DNA from: Rhizobiales bacterium Ga0077537
Lineage (GTDB): Bacteria > Pseudomonadota > Alphaproteobacteria > Rhizobiales > Hyphomicrobiaceae
Assembly (NCBI GenBank): GCA_001464955.1
Contig: LNEM01000018.1
Span: 1-35,707, forward strand
DNA length: 35,707 nucleotides
Reading direction: 5' to 3'
Shown in pieces: positions 11,015 through 19,155 of this stretch. Position numbers and translations under genes: made by a program. Position 1 is the first letter of the stretch. Each line of letters starts with the position of its first letter. The notes beneath the pieces were generated by a model that was not told the DNA's origin, made no database searches, and was given only the letters and a program-made list of their open reading frames with translations.

Positions 11015-12229
11015 TCACGCCCCGGGCGGACTGATGTGCCCGTAACGCCGGTGCAGATGCATGAAGCACAGCGTTGCGAGCACACCGGCCCCGGCACAGA
11101 AATAGATGGCGATCGCCATCCCGAGCCGCTCCATGATGACGGCGAGCAGGAACGGCATCGCCGCCGCGACGATCAGGCGATAGACCGCCATGCGCCCGAG
11201 CAGTGCCGCGTAGTCGCCGCTGCCGAACAACTGCAGCGCGACCGTGCCCCGGTTGACGTAGGCGATGCCGTTGCCGGCGCCGTAGAGCACCGCGAACGCA
11301 ACGGCGACGACAACCCCCGGCGGACCGAGGACCAGCAGCAGCAGCGCGATCGGCAGTAGCGCGGTGGCGAACACGGCCACGAGTGACGCCGAAATGCGTG
11401 ACGAGACGAGAAACTCGAGCATCCGCGCGCCCGTCTGGGCGGGGCCGAAGACGGCGCCGGCAATCACCGCGGAGGCCCCGAAGCCGAGCCCGGTCAACAC
11501 CGGCATCAGGATGACCGGCAATGCCATGGCGACGCTGGTCAGCGACAGCGCAACGGTCAGCCAGATGAGTGGCAGGCGCTTTTGCGGTGCCACGACGGCC
11601 GGTTCGCCGCTGCTCACGGGCTGGCCGGCCGCCGTATCGCGGGCATGCCGGGCCGTTCCGACCACCACCCAGATCAACGCCGCCATCCCGGCGAGCAACG
11701 CCGCATAGAGGCGAAACACGTCGCGCCAGCTCAGCACCTCGAGCAGCGAGAGGGTCAGCGGCCAGAAGATGGTGGAGGCGATCCCGCCCCAGAGCGTGAT
11801 CTGACTGATGCCGGACCGGGCGGCCACGCCCGCGCGCTCGACCACGGCGGCGAATGCGATGTCGTATTCCGTCACCTGCGAGAACAGCATGACGACGATG
11901 AGGGCGGCGCTGAACGTCCAGGCGTCGAACGCGAACGTCATCGCGACAAGCGCAACGGCCCGCCCGAAGAGGCCGAGCACCATGAGCCGGCCGCACCCCA
12001 TCCGATCGGCGAGGCGGCCGGCATGCGCGGCGATCGCGGCATTGGCGAGGAGCGCCACGGAGAACGCCGCGAAGATGACGTCGACCCCGACGCCGAACTC
12101 GGCGGCGACCAGCGGCGCGACCGTGCCGATCGCATAGTACGTCACCCCGTAGACGACGAGAACGGTGAGACCGAGCGCATTGACGTCCCGCTGGCGCGGA
12201 CGGGGAGCGACGATGACAGCATCGTTCAT
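11015..12229 (-). CDS. MFS exporter, ArsK-like
   Basis: The product has 404 residues from the ATG at 12229 (MNDAVIVAPRPRQRDVNALG...); an upstream ATG at 12265 or 12373 is possible but adds Cys/Arg-rich sequence. About 12 hydrophobic segments and the MFS loop motif (GRLADRMGCGRLMVLG) are visible. The blocks YYAIGTVAPLVAAEFG and ITLWGGIASTIFWPLTLSL resemble the MFS group that includes the arsenite/antimonite exporter ArsK. The divergent ArsR-type regulator supports a role in exporting a toxic metalloid or aromatic arsenical. Substrate is inferred; no ars enzyme gene (arsC, arsH, arsM) is in the window. Confidence 0.8.
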   Translation of the reverse strand: MNDAVIVAPRPRQRDVNALGLTVLVVYGVTYYAIGTVAPLVAAEFGVGVDVIFAAFSVALLANAAIAAHAGRLADRMGCGRLMVLGLFGRAVALVAMTFAFDAWTFSAALIVVMLFSQVTEYDIAFAAVVERAGVAARSGISQITLWGGIASTIFWPLTLSLLEVLSWRDVFRLYAALLAGMAALIWVVVGTARHARDTAAGQPVSSGEPAVVAPQKRLPLIWLTVALSLTSVAMALPVILMPVLTGLGFGASAVIAGAVFGPAQTGARMLEFLVSSRISASLVAVFATALLPIALLLLVLGPPGVVVAVAFAVLYGAGNGIAYVNRGTVALQLFGSGDYAALLGRMAVYRLIVAAAMPFLLAVIMERLGMAIAIYFCAGAGVLATLCFMHLHRRYGHISPPGA

Positions 12230-12422
12230 GGCGAAGCCCCGGTTGCAGGATCGGCGGAGACACATGACGGACCGGGATGCATCCCCCACGCTGGCATGAG
12301 GGCGGCACAATGGGAGGCGCGCGTGGGCGGAGACAGAAAGCCTACTCGGCGCTAAGTCTGGAGGGCAACGCACGCTCCCCGGAAAGCCGAGCGTCGCGAG
12401 GTTGGATCGGCGGATGAAGACG

Positions 12423-12440
12423 TTTCAAGATTTACTGAAA
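12423..12440. promoter_or_regulatory. Candidate ArsR operator
   Basis: TTTCA, eight bases, TGAAA form an inverted repeat in an AT-rich patch that touches the start codon of the arsR-like gene. ArsR/SmtB repressors bind dyads of this size at their own promoters. Placement over the start suggests autorepression; the binding itself is inferred. Confidence 0.4.
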
Positions 12441-12742
12441 TGATGGAGGCCGGTCAAGCAGTCGAGGTGCTGGCGGCGCTGGCTCAGAGTTCGAGGCTCG
12501 CGATCGTGCGCCTGCTCGTGCGCGCGCGGCCGGACGGGCTCGCGGCCGGCGTGATCGCGGAAAACATCGGCATCACGCCATCGAACCTCACGTTCCACAT
12601 GGCCACCCTCGAACGCGCCGGCCTGGTGGTCGCAACGCGGGATGGCCGGCGCATCCGCTACACCTGCCAGTTCGAGCTGATCGAGGGGCTCGCGGCGTTC
12701 CTCCTCGAGGACTGCTGCCGGGGCCTGGAGAACCGCGACTGA
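12440..12742 (+). CDS. ArsR-family transcriptional regulator
   Basis: This 100-residue winged-helix repressor begins MMEAGQAVEVLAALAQSSRLAIVRLL, typical of the family, with the recognition helix at GITPSNLTFHMATLERAGLV and the wing at ATRDGRRIRYT. The C-terminus has an adjacent cysteine pair (EDCCRG), as in the alphaproteobacterial ArsR type that senses As(III) through C-terminal cysteines. The classical ELCVCDL site of the E. coli protein is absent. It is divergent from the MFS exporter across 210 bases. The second ATG (12443) is an equally possible start, since no clear Shine-Dalgarno precedes either. Confidence 0.9.
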   Translation: MMEAGQAVEVLAALAQSSRLAIVRLLVRARPDGLAAGVIAENIGITPSNLTFHMATLERAGLVVATRDGRRIRYTCQFELIEGLAAFLLEDCCRGLENRD

Positions 12743-12762
12743 GGCGATTGTGCTCGCCCGTT

Positions 12763-12791
12763 GCGCTTCGGTTGCCCACCAGCAACCGCGC
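12763..12791 (+). repeat. Short hairpin repeat, copy 1
   Basis: CGGTTGC-CCACCA-GCAACCG is a perfect 7-bp stem flanked by GCG. Relatives occur at 13188-13218, 14544-14563, 14579-14609 and 14611-14639, and a weaker one near 13155-13176. Confidence 0.6.
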
Positions 12792-12813
12792 AGCCCACGC
12801 CGTGCCCCTGGGC

Positions 12814-13126
12814 CTCTCCTCTTGCATTCCCGGGCGACGCACGGGCCGAAGGCGCGGGCGGAGACCCGGATCGCTTGCTGGCGATTTCGCGGATGTCGAC
12901 CCCAGCGGCCTCCACTTCATGCGTCTCCTTCGGCCCGCTCACCGTCATGCCCGCGAAGGCGGGGACCCACGACATGTCGCGACGACTGCCCGGCCCGTCG
13001 TGGGTCCCCGCCTGCGCGGGGATGACGTGGAGTAGGGCATGCGGGGCGATAGGGCGACGAACGTCATTCGCATCCCGACCGAAGCGACCCCGGCTCTCCG
13101 CGCTTGCGCGCTCCGGCCGGGGACGC
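12814..13126 (-). repeat. Composite dispersed repeat, full copy 2 (inverted)
   Basis: The reverse complement aligns along its whole length with 360-676. It has module A (hairpin of CCCCGGC/GCCGGGG, 13087-13126), the linker with GTTCGTCGCCCTATCGCCCC, module B (palindrome with arms at about 12943-12973 and 12999-13029) and module C (12814-12900). It lies just downstream of the arsR-like gene. The region 12743-13308 holds no gene; ORFs read through it are translations of the palindromes. Confidence 0.75.
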
Positions 13127-13187
13127 GAGAGGGTGGGGTTGTCGAGCGGCACTACAGTTGTCCGCCAGCAACCGCGCACCTTTCGTG

Positions 13188-13218
13188 GCGCTTCGGATGC
13201 CCACTACGCATCCGCGCG
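13188..13218 (+). repeat. Short hairpin repeat, copy with compensatory stem change
   Basis: CGGATGC-CCACTAC-GCATCCG forms a perfect 7-bp stem. Compared with the copy at 12763 both paired positions changed together (T-A became A-T), so the pairing is kept. Confidence 0.6.
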
Positions 13219-13225
13219 CTCCCTC

Positions 13226-13264
13226 GACAAAAAAGAGGGGGTTTGGGGGACACGTCCCCCAAAC
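13226..13264 (-). terminator. Rho-independent terminator of rutA (repeat-borne)
   Basis: On the minus strand an 11-bp stem GTTTGGGGGAC / GTCCCCCAAAC with a two-base centre is followed by CCCCCTCTTTTTTG. It begins about 45 bases after the rutA stop. The same cassette, including the flanking GGGCCC...GGCCC dyad, recurs at 14652-14710. Confidence 0.75.
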
Positions 13265-13308
13265 GGGTACGGGCCCGTGGCCCGATCGCGCCGCGAGGCG
13301 CGACCGCC

Positions 13309-14391
13309 TCAGGCGCCGACCGGAACCCGCCCGGCCCGGGACGTCATCAGTGGCTGTATCCGCGTCCCGAAGGTGTCGAGCCCAGCGAGGAAATCGTCGA
13401 ACGTGAGCATGATGCCCTTGACCCCCGGCATCGAGGCTGCCTCGTCCATCATCCGCGCGACGTTGGCGTAGGACCCGACCAGCGTACCCATGTTGAAATT
13501 GATCGGCGATGCGGAGCGCGTGATCTTGGCGGCCGTCGACGTCTCGGACATGTTGATGTCTTCGGCGGCCTTGCCCATGAGATGCGCGAGTGCGTCGCGA
13601 TCGACGCCCCTGTTGTAAAGGTCCCATCTGGCGAGCGCGGCCTCGTCGGTCTCGTCCGCGATGATCATGTAGAGCATGTAGGCCCCGACATCGCGGCCCG
13701 TCCTTTTCGCATGTTCGAGGACGCGTGCGGGTACCGCCGCAGCCTTCGTCGGCTCGTTCACACCTTCGCCGAGGCAGAAATTGAAATCGCAATACTGGGA
13801 CGCGAATTCCATGCCGCGGTCCGATTGGCCTGCGGAAACGATCTTGATCGGGGCCTTGGGACGCGGGCTCAGGACACAATTGTCCATCTGGAAGTACTCG
13901 CCCTTGAGATCCGAGATGCCCGTTTCCCAGAGATCCCTGAGGATGCGCACGTATTCCGTACTGTAGTCGTACCGTTTGGCGAAGTGCTCGTCGCCCGGCC
14001 AGAGCCCCATCTGCGTGTACTCGATCTTGTGCCAGCCGGAGACGATGTTGACGCCGAACCGTCCGCCCGACACGTCGTCGATCGTCGCTGTCATGCGGGC
14101 GACCATGGCCGGCGGCAGCGTGAGCACGGCGGTCGACGCATAGAGCCTGATCCGGCTCGTCACCGGCGCGAGTGCCGCCATCAGCGTGAAGCTTTCGAGA
14201 CCGTGGTCCCAGAACTCCGTCTTGCCGCCGAACCCGTGCAGCTTGATCATCGAGAGCGCGAAATCGAAGCCGTAGCTCTCGGCCTTCTGCACGACGGCCT
14301 TGTTGAGTTCGAAGCTCGGCATGTACTGCGGCGATGTTGCCGAGATGATCCAACCGTTGTTGTTGATCGGGATGAAGACGCCGATATCCAT
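13309..14391 (-). CDS. rutA: Pyrimidine monooxygenase RutA (LLM class flavoprotein)
   Basis: RutA uses FMN and O2 to open the uracil ring between N3 and C4, giving a ureidoacrylate product, the first step of the Rut pathway. The 360-residue product matches E. coli RutA over its length as I remember that sequence: [60 protein letters not shown] and [14 protein letters not shown]. The ATG at 14391 has GGAG 8 bases upstream; a farther start at 14421 would add only ten residues. No rutB-G gene is near it: both neighbours are repeats. RutA needs reduced FMN, normally from RutF, which would have to be encoded elsewhere. A close LLM paralogue acting on another ring amide is the main alternative. Confidence 0.88.
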   Translation of the reverse strand: MDIGVFIPINNNGWIISATSPQYMPSFELNKAVVQKAESYGFDFALSMIKLHGFGGKTEFWDHGLESFTLMAALAPVTSRIRLYASTAVLTLPPAMVARMTATIDDVSGGRFGVNIVSGWHKIEYTQMGLWPGDEHFAKRYDYSTEYVRILRDLWETGISDLKGEYFQMDNCVLSPRPKAPIKIVSAGQSDRGMEFASQYCDFNFCLGEGVNEPTKAAAVPARVLEHAKRTGRDVGAYMLYMIIADETDEAALARWDLYNRGVDRDALAHLMGKAAEDINMSETSTAAKITRSASPINFNMGTLVGSYANVARMMDEAASMPGVKGIMLTFDDFLAGLDTFGTRIQPLMTSRAGRVPVGA

Positions 14392-14543
14392 GCAACAGCT
14401 CCCATATGCGTTGGCCACCACAGCGGCCGTAGTGTGACGGCTCGCGCACAGCTTGTCAGCCGCGCCGATCGTGCAAACTGCCTGCTTTGGCGCCGCTGCC
14501 CGCCAGTGTTCGCTCCCCGAAGCAGGATTCCTCGGCGACCCAT

Positions 14544-14639
14544 CGATTGCCCACTCCGCATCCGCGCGTCATTAGTTCGCGCTTCGGATGCCCACGACGC
14601 AACCGCGCGGGCGCTTCGGTTACCCACCAGCAACGGCGC
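14544..14639 (+). repeat. Cluster of three short hairpin repeats
   Basis: The copies read CGATTGC..GCATCCG, CGGATGC..GCAACCG and CGGTTAC..GCAACGG, each with a spacer beginning CCAC. They are less perfect than the copies at 12763 and 13188, with one or two stem mismatches each. Confidence 0.5.
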
Positions 14640-14651
14640 AGGTCACCCCGC

Positions 14652-14690
14652 GACAAAAAAGAGGGGGCTTGGGGGACACGTCCCCCAAAC
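14652..14690 (-). terminator. Rho-independent terminator after the 151-residue gene (repeat-borne)
   Basis: On the minus strand the stem TTGGGGGAC / GTCCCCCAA is followed by GCCCCCTCTTTTTTG. It lies about 70 bases past the stop of the gene at 14763-15218. It is nearly identical to the cassette behind rutA. Confidence 0.7.
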
Positions 14691-14762
14691 GGGTGCGGGC
14701 CCGTGGCCCGTTCGTGCCAGCGGCGCGAGCCGAGGCTCGAAGCGGCCCGTTGAGTGCCCCGG

Positions 14763-15218
14763 CTAGGTAGCGGCCGCGCCTCCTGGAAAGCCGGCCGGCG
14801 ACAGCGCAAGCGTATCGACGTCGAGGGACCAGAGCCGTTGCGCCTCTTCACCGGCCCAGGCCCCGACGATACCCAATTGCCGCGGCGCCGATGCCCAAAG
14901 CGCGGTAACCCACAACGTACCGCCCTCACCGCCGGTCGCAAATTGGACGTCCGCCCGCGACGCGGCTCCGAACACGGATTCACCGACAGCGGCGCGCGCG
15001 ATGACGATGCCGGCCCCACCCGCCGCACACCAGCTTTCGTCATCGGCGATTGCCGCGCATGCCGGGTCGCCATAGAGCGAGCCGAACCTTCGACGACCGG
15101 AGCCGTCCGTCACCCAGGCATCCTCATACTCGTGGTAGACCAACAGCCCGCGTGACACGGCGAGAGGGCACCTCCCTCCGCCGCCGATCAGATCGGCAAA
15201 GTGACGCCCATGAGCCAT
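14763..15218 (-). CDS. Hypothetical protein
   Basis: Not recognised. The ATG at 15218 gives 151 residues (MAHGRHFADLIGGGGRCPLAVSRGLLVYHEYED...), with GAGG 7 bases upstream; an ATG at 15239 would add seven residues. No signal peptide, membrane helix or known motif is seen. Several W/G-rich strands (LLVYHEYEDAWVTDG, GTLWVTALWASAPRQLGIVGAW) suggest a small beta-rich fold. It follows the DegS-like protease on the same strand after 48 bases and ends before a clear terminator, so it is probably the last gene of that transcript. Confidence 0.7.
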   Translation of the reverse strand: MAHGRHFADLIGGGGRCPLAVSRGLLVYHEYEDAWVTDGSGRRRFGSLYGDPACAAIADDESWCAAGGAGIVIARAAVGESVFGAASRADVQFATGGEGGTLWVTALWASAPRQLGIVGAWAGEEAQRLWSLDVDTLALSPAGFPGGAAAT

Positions 15219-15266
15219 CTCAGGTCCTCGAAAGACCATCCCGCTCGGCCCCGACCGGCCGCGGTC

Positions 15267-16373
15267 TCACCCACCGATGTCGACCACGTCGACGCTCACC
15301 TCGATGGGGCGGCCGTCGCGCAGGATGGTCAACTTCGCACTCTGCCCCGCGCCGACCGCCTCGAGCCGCGCGCCGAGTTCGGCGGCTGTGCCCACGGGTT
15401 GCCCATTGACCGCGACGATCACGTCACCCAGCACCTGACGGACGCGATCGACACCCGCGAGTCCAGCCCGCGCCGCAGGGCCGCCGGGCGCCACCGCGAT
15501 GATCACGACGCCACGGATACCGAGGCGCGCCGCCGTCTCCTCCGACGCAACCGACACGCCGATGCCGGGTCGAACCGGTTTGCCGTTGGTGATGATCTGC
15601 GGCACGATCCGGTTGACGGTCGCGACCGGCACCGCGAAGCCGATGCCCGCATAGGAGCCGGTCTGCGACAGGATCGCCGTGTTGACGCCGATGAGTCGGC
15701 CCGCGCTGTCGATCAGCGGCCCGCCGGAGTTGCCCGGATTGATCGCGGCGTCCGTCTGGATGACGCCTTCGATATCGCGTCCCGTCTGCTGCGGCAGCGT
15801 CCGGCCGAGCGCGGATACGATGCCAGCCGTCAGCGTGCGCGAAAGCCCGAACGGATTGCCGATCGCGAACACCGCCTGCCCGATGCGGAGCGTGTCGGAT
15901 TGGCCGACCGGAATCGGCTGCAATCGTCCCGCCGCGACGGGCACCCGGAGCACGGCGATGTCGTGATCCGGTGACCGCCCGATCACGCGCCCCTCGACCG
16001 TGTCACCGGAATCGAACCGCACATAGACCCGCGTCGCCGATGCGATGACGTGGTTGTTGGTGATGATGTGCCCGGCCTGATCCCACACGAAGCCCGAGCC
16101 GGTGCCTCGCCCGACCGTCTCTTCGCCGAACGCCGAACGCCGCGCCTGCTCGGTGAAGATGTAGACCACTGACGGCGCGACGGACTGGAACACGTCCGCC
16201 GCCGTCTGCTCGAAGGCCGCGAGTTCGCCCCGGGGCGTCACCGTGCGTGCGCTACGCTCGGCAAAAAGCGCCGTCTGCAGCAGGTTGTTGGCGCCCCAGA
16301 GCACGATCCCCGCCACGAGACCGAACGCGACGAGACGCCAGGTGCCGTTGGAGGAGGGAGAGGTCGATGTCAT
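15267..16373 (-). CDS. DegS/HtrA-like serine protease (S1C) with one PDZ domain
   Basis: The 368-residue product has one N-terminal membrane anchor (residues about 12-35), a trypsin-like domain and one C-terminal PDZ domain. The catalytic triad is visible as His108 (TNNHVI), Asp138 (HDIAVL) and Ser216 (GNSGGPL). One anchor plus one PDZ and this length match DegS rather than DegP (two PDZ domains). Such proteases act on the periplasmic face in envelope quality control. No RseA/sigma-E genes are near, so a DegS-type signalling role is not supported by context. Confidence 0.93.
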   Translation of the reverse strand: MTSTSPSSNGTWRLVAFGLVAGIVLWGANNLLQTALFAERSARTVTPRGELAAFEQTAADVFQSVAPSVVYIFTEQARRSAFGEETVGRGTGSGFVWDQAGHIITNNHVIASATRVYVRFDSGDTVEGRVIGRSPDHDIAVLRVPVAAGRLQPIPVGQSDTLRIGQAVFAIGNPFGLSRTLTAGIVSALGRTLPQQTGRDIEGVIQTDAAINPGNSGGPLIDSAGRLIGVNTAILSQTGSYAGIGFAVPVATVNRIVPQIITNGKPVRPGIGVSVASEETAARLGIRGVVIIAVAPGGPAARAGLAGVDRVRQVLGDVIVAVNGQPVGTAAELGARLEAVGAGQSAKLTILRDGRPIEVSVDVVDIGG

Positions 16374-16466
16374 GGTGCGCCGGGATTGCCGCTCTGTGGG
16401 GTGGTCGCCGAATATAGGGTTCGCCTCGGGGCTAGGAAAAGCATCTTCGCCCCGCCAGCCTCCGGA

Positions 16467-17153
16467 TCAGCGCCCGAGCACGTCCGGCAGCGCGGCAAGG
16501 CTCTCGACGGTGTGCTGCGGCGCGCCGCCGGCCGCGACCTTCGCCACGTCGTGGATGCGCGGATGCGGCCGGTGAACGAGCACGCTCGTCCATCCCATGG
16601 CGTTCGGCGCGACGAAATCCTTCGCCGGATTGTCGCCCACGTAGACGTACCGATCACCGGGCGCGCCGATCGCCGACGCCATCTCTTCGAAGGGGCGCGG
16701 ATGCGGCTTGAAGTAGGCCCGGTTCGGCCCGAGCGCATCGGTGAACACGATCCGCGCGAACCGCGCCTCGAGGCCGAGCGCCGCCACCTTCTTCGCCTGC
16801 ACGGCGCGCGTGCCGTCGGTGATCAGCCCCATGGGACCGTGCCGCTCGTAATGGTCGAGCGCGCGCGCGGCATCGGGGAACAGGGTGAGCCGGGGATCGT
16901 CGACCCGCCGATAGGCCTCGCGGAAAGCCGCGAGGTGTTCCGCCGTATGATCCGGCGCGTGGCGCTCGAGGATCACCTGGAAGAGTTGGCCCAGCATGCC
17001 GCCGTCGAGCATCTCCGTCATTTCCTCGACGACATCGCGGACGCCGAGCGTCTGCTCGGCCCAGCGCGCCGCCGACCGGAAGCCCTCGATGGCGAAATCG
17101 CGCTCCGGATAGAGCGTGTCATCGAGATCGAAGATCATGTGGAGGCGCGGCAT
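16467..17153 (-). CDS. HAD-family hydrolase
   Basis: The 228-residue product has HAD motif I (FDLDDTLYP, nucleophile Asp9 and Asp11), motif II (GLITDGT), motif III Lys (KPHPRPFEEM) and motif IV (YVGDNPAKDF). These enzymes transfer phosphate through an aspartyl intermediate; small soluble members often act on nucleotides or sugar phosphates. The ATG at 17153 lies one base after the stop of the upstream DUF4112 gene (TGACATG), with GAGGG just before it, so translation is probably coupled. A longer frame reaching 17405 overlaps that gene and is rejected. Confidence 0.92.
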   Translation of the reverse strand: MPRLHMIFDLDDTLYPERDFAIEGFRSAARWAEQTLGVRDVVEEMTEMLDGGMLGQLFQVILERHAPDHTAEHLAAFREAYRRVDDPRLTLFPDAARALDHYERHGPMGLITDGTRAVQAKKVAALGLEARFARIVFTDALGPNRAYFKPHPRPFEEMASAIGAPGDRYVYVGDNPAKDFVAPNAMGWTSVLVHRPHPRIHDVAKVAAGGAPQHTVESLAALPDVLGR

Positions 17154-17154
17154 G

Positions 17155-17577
17155 TCACCCTCGGATCGTGTTCGGCGATGCGTTCGCGTGCCGCCGCGCC
17201 AGGTCGTCGATGACGAGCGCGACGTTGCGCCGGTTCGAGCGATAGAAAGCGTCGAACACCGGCCCGATGAACGGAATGGCCCCAATCGCGAAGTCGACGC
17301 CGACGTTGAGTAACATCTGCGCCGTCGTCGCCTTGCCGAGCCCCAGCGCCCGCGCCCGCAGGATGAGGCGAGCACCGAGCACCGCCCCGACGATATCGCC
17401 CGCAATCGGCACGATGCCGATCACCGGGTCCCAGCCGAAGCGGATCTGGGTTCCTGGCACCGTGAAGCAGCCGTCGAGCCACGTCGCGTCGGCGATGAGT
17501 TGGTCGACCAGCCGTGCCGTCGCCGCGGCCGTCCCGTGGGCCGAACCAGATGCATCCGCTCCGTCCGGCCCGGCCAT
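17155..17577 (-). CDS. DUF4112 family membrane protein
   Basis: The 140-residue product carries the DUF4112 pattern: IRFGWDPVIGIVPIAGDIVGAVLGARLI, then MLLNVGVDFAIGAIPFIGPVFDAFYRSNRRNV. Two hydrophobic hairpins (about 52-75 and 88-110) with conserved P-G-D motifs suggest a small inner-membrane protein. The family has no known function. GAGG lies upstream of the ATG. It is translationally coupled to the HAD hydrolase. Confidence 0.9.
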   Translation of the reverse strand: MAGPDGADASGSAHGTAAATARLVDQLIADATWLDGCFTVPGTQIRFGWDPVIGIVPIAGDIVGAVLGARLILRARALGLGKATTAQMLLNVGVDFAIGAIPFIGPVFDAFYRSNRRNVALVIDDLARRHANASPNTIRG

Positions 17578-17646
17578 TGTCGATCCGCCTCGTCCGTCAC
17601 CCAGCGCGTGAGGATAGTCCCGGAACGGCCGGGACCATCGAGGGGT

Positions 17647-19155
17647 TCAACCCCGCCGCTGTGCCGCGCCGAGGGCATAGTTGCCTGCGCCCTCGCCGGC
17701 GATCTTGCCGAACACGGCGCCGGACGTGAGCCCCGTGCCGCCGGGATAGTTGTGATAGAAGAGGCCGCCGACGAGCTCACCCGCCGCATAGAGCCCTTGG
17801 ATCGTCTGCCCGGCGGTGTCCTCGACCTCGCAGCCCGTCGTGATCTTGAGGCCGCCGAACGTGAACGTGAGCCCGCACGTGACCTGATAGGCCTCGAACG
17901 GCGGCTCGCTGAGCACGTTGGCCCAGTTGCTCTTGGCGACCGCCAGCCCCTGCGTGCCACGGCCGTCCTTGACCGCCGGATTGAACGGCACGTCCGTCAT
18001 CACCGCCGCGTTGTAGGCCTTGATCTCCTCGAGGCAGGCCTTCGCATCGACGCCCTCGAGCTTGGTCACCAGCTCCTCGAGCGTGTTCGCCGACACCTTG
18101 GTCACGCGCTTGATGCGATACTCGTCGCGCAGCAGGTGCAGCACCTTCTTGTCGAAGATCTGCCACGCCATCATGTCCGGCTGGTCTTTGATGACATGGC
18201 CGTACTTGGCGTAGGTGTAGTTGCGGAAGTCGTAGCCCTCGTCGACGAAACGCCGTCCCGTGGCGTTGACCATGATGCCGAGCGGATAGCTGTGTTTCTG
18301 GAAATTGTCGCCGACCGTGAGATCGCCGAACGCCGGCGCATTGAAGTCCCAGCCGACCGCATGCCCGCTCGACCAGTGGCCGTGCGGCATGGCGCCGATA
18401 TCGAGCGCCATCTGGATGCCGCCGCCGGTATTGAACCGCGTGCCGCGCACCTTGGCGAGTTCCCAGCCCGGACCCATGTAGCGGCAGCGCATTTCGGCAT
18501 TGGATTCAAAGCCGCCGCACGCGAGCACCACGGCCCCGCAGGCAATCTCGTAGGTCCGGCCCTTGTGCCGCGCCTTGACGCCGATGACGCGGCCCTCGTC
18601 GTCCGTGATGAGCGACACGCCGGCCGTCTCGTAGCGGATGTCGACGCCCTTCTTCTCCGCGATGGCGTGCTCGCTGTCGATGAGCCCGTGGCCGCCGCCC
18701 CACGTCTCGATGCAGAGGCCGCCCCAGAACTTGTACTTGCCGTCGACCTTGAACGCCTGCCGTCCCTGGCTGGTCTGGAACTTGACGCCCTGCTTCTTCA
18801 TCCACTGCCACGTGGAGAGCGAATTCTGCACGAGGAGGTCACACAGCTCCTGGTCCGTGCGGTACCGCGTCATCCGGTACATGTCGTCGTAGAACTGTTC
18901 CTCGGTATAGGTACCGAAATCCATGTTGGCGACTTCGGCGTCCGAGAGATCCACGAGCGAGCGCACGTCGTCGACGTTGTTGTAGACCATGCGCGTGGCA
19001 CCGGCCGTGTACGTCGAGTTGCCGCCGCGCTCCTCCTTCGGTGCCGCCTCCAGCATGATCACGCGGGCGCCCGCGTCGCTGGCAGCGAAGGCCGCGGCGC
19101 ACGCCGCGTTGCCGGCCCCGACGACGACCACATCGCAGGCGTTGGTATCGGCCAT
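17647..19155 (-). CDS. FAD-dependent tricarballylate dehydrogenase-like flavoprotein (TcuA-like)
   Basis: The 502-residue product starts with a dinucleotide-binding fold (VVVVGAGNAACAAAFAASDAGARVIMLE) and belongs to the fumarate reductase / succinate dehydrogenase flavoprotein family. EAAPKEERGGNS and GLYAAGELVGGLFYHNYPGGTGLTSGAVFGKIAG are typical of the TcuA group, which oxidises tricarballylate to cis-aconitate. GAGGAGAG precedes the ATG. The electron-transfer partner TcuB and transporter TcuC are not adjacent, so the substrate may differ; related 3-ketosteroid or fumarate-type enzymes are alternatives. Confidence 0.8.
   Translation of the reverse strand: MADTNACDVVVVGAGNAACAAAFAASDAGARVIMLEAAPKEERGGNSTYTAGATRMVYNNVDDVRSLVDLSDAEVANMDFGTYTEEQFYDDMYRMTRYRTDQELCDLLVQNSLSTWQWMKKQGVKFQTSQGRQAFKVDGKYKFWGGLCIETWGGGHGLIDSEHAIAEKKGVDIRYETAGVSLITDDEGRVIGVKARHKGRTYEIACGAVVLACGGFESNAEMRCRYMGPGWELAKVRGTRFNTGGGIQMALDIGAMPHGHWSSGHAVGWDFNAPAFGDLTVGDNFQKHSYPLGIMVNATGRRFVDEGYDFRNYTYAKYGHVIKDQPDMMAWQIFDKKVLHLLRDEYRIKRVTKVSANTLEELVTKLEGVDAKACLEEIKAYNAAVMTDVPFNPAVKDGRGTQGLAVAKSNWANVLSEPPFEAYQVTCGLTFTFGGLKITTGCEVEDTAGQTIQGLYAAGELVGGLFYHNYPGGTGLTSGAVFGKIAGEGAGNYALGAAQRRG

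Larger units (their letters stand above)
14392..14762. other. Non-coding repeat region upstream of rutA
   Basis: These 371 bases contain no supported gene. They hold three relatives of the short hairpin repeat (14544-14563, 14579-14609, 14611-14639), the last two directly adjacent, followed by the second terminator cassette at 14652-14710. The rutA promoter should lie between about 14400 and 14520, but I see no clear -35/-10 pair. Confidence 0.6.

Noticed and set aside
12761-13471. Open frames downstream of the arsR-like gene (both strands)
   Set aside because: They translate the module B palindrome (phrases such as VMPAKAGTHD and WVPACAGMTW, a well-known artefact of this repeat type) and the hairpins.
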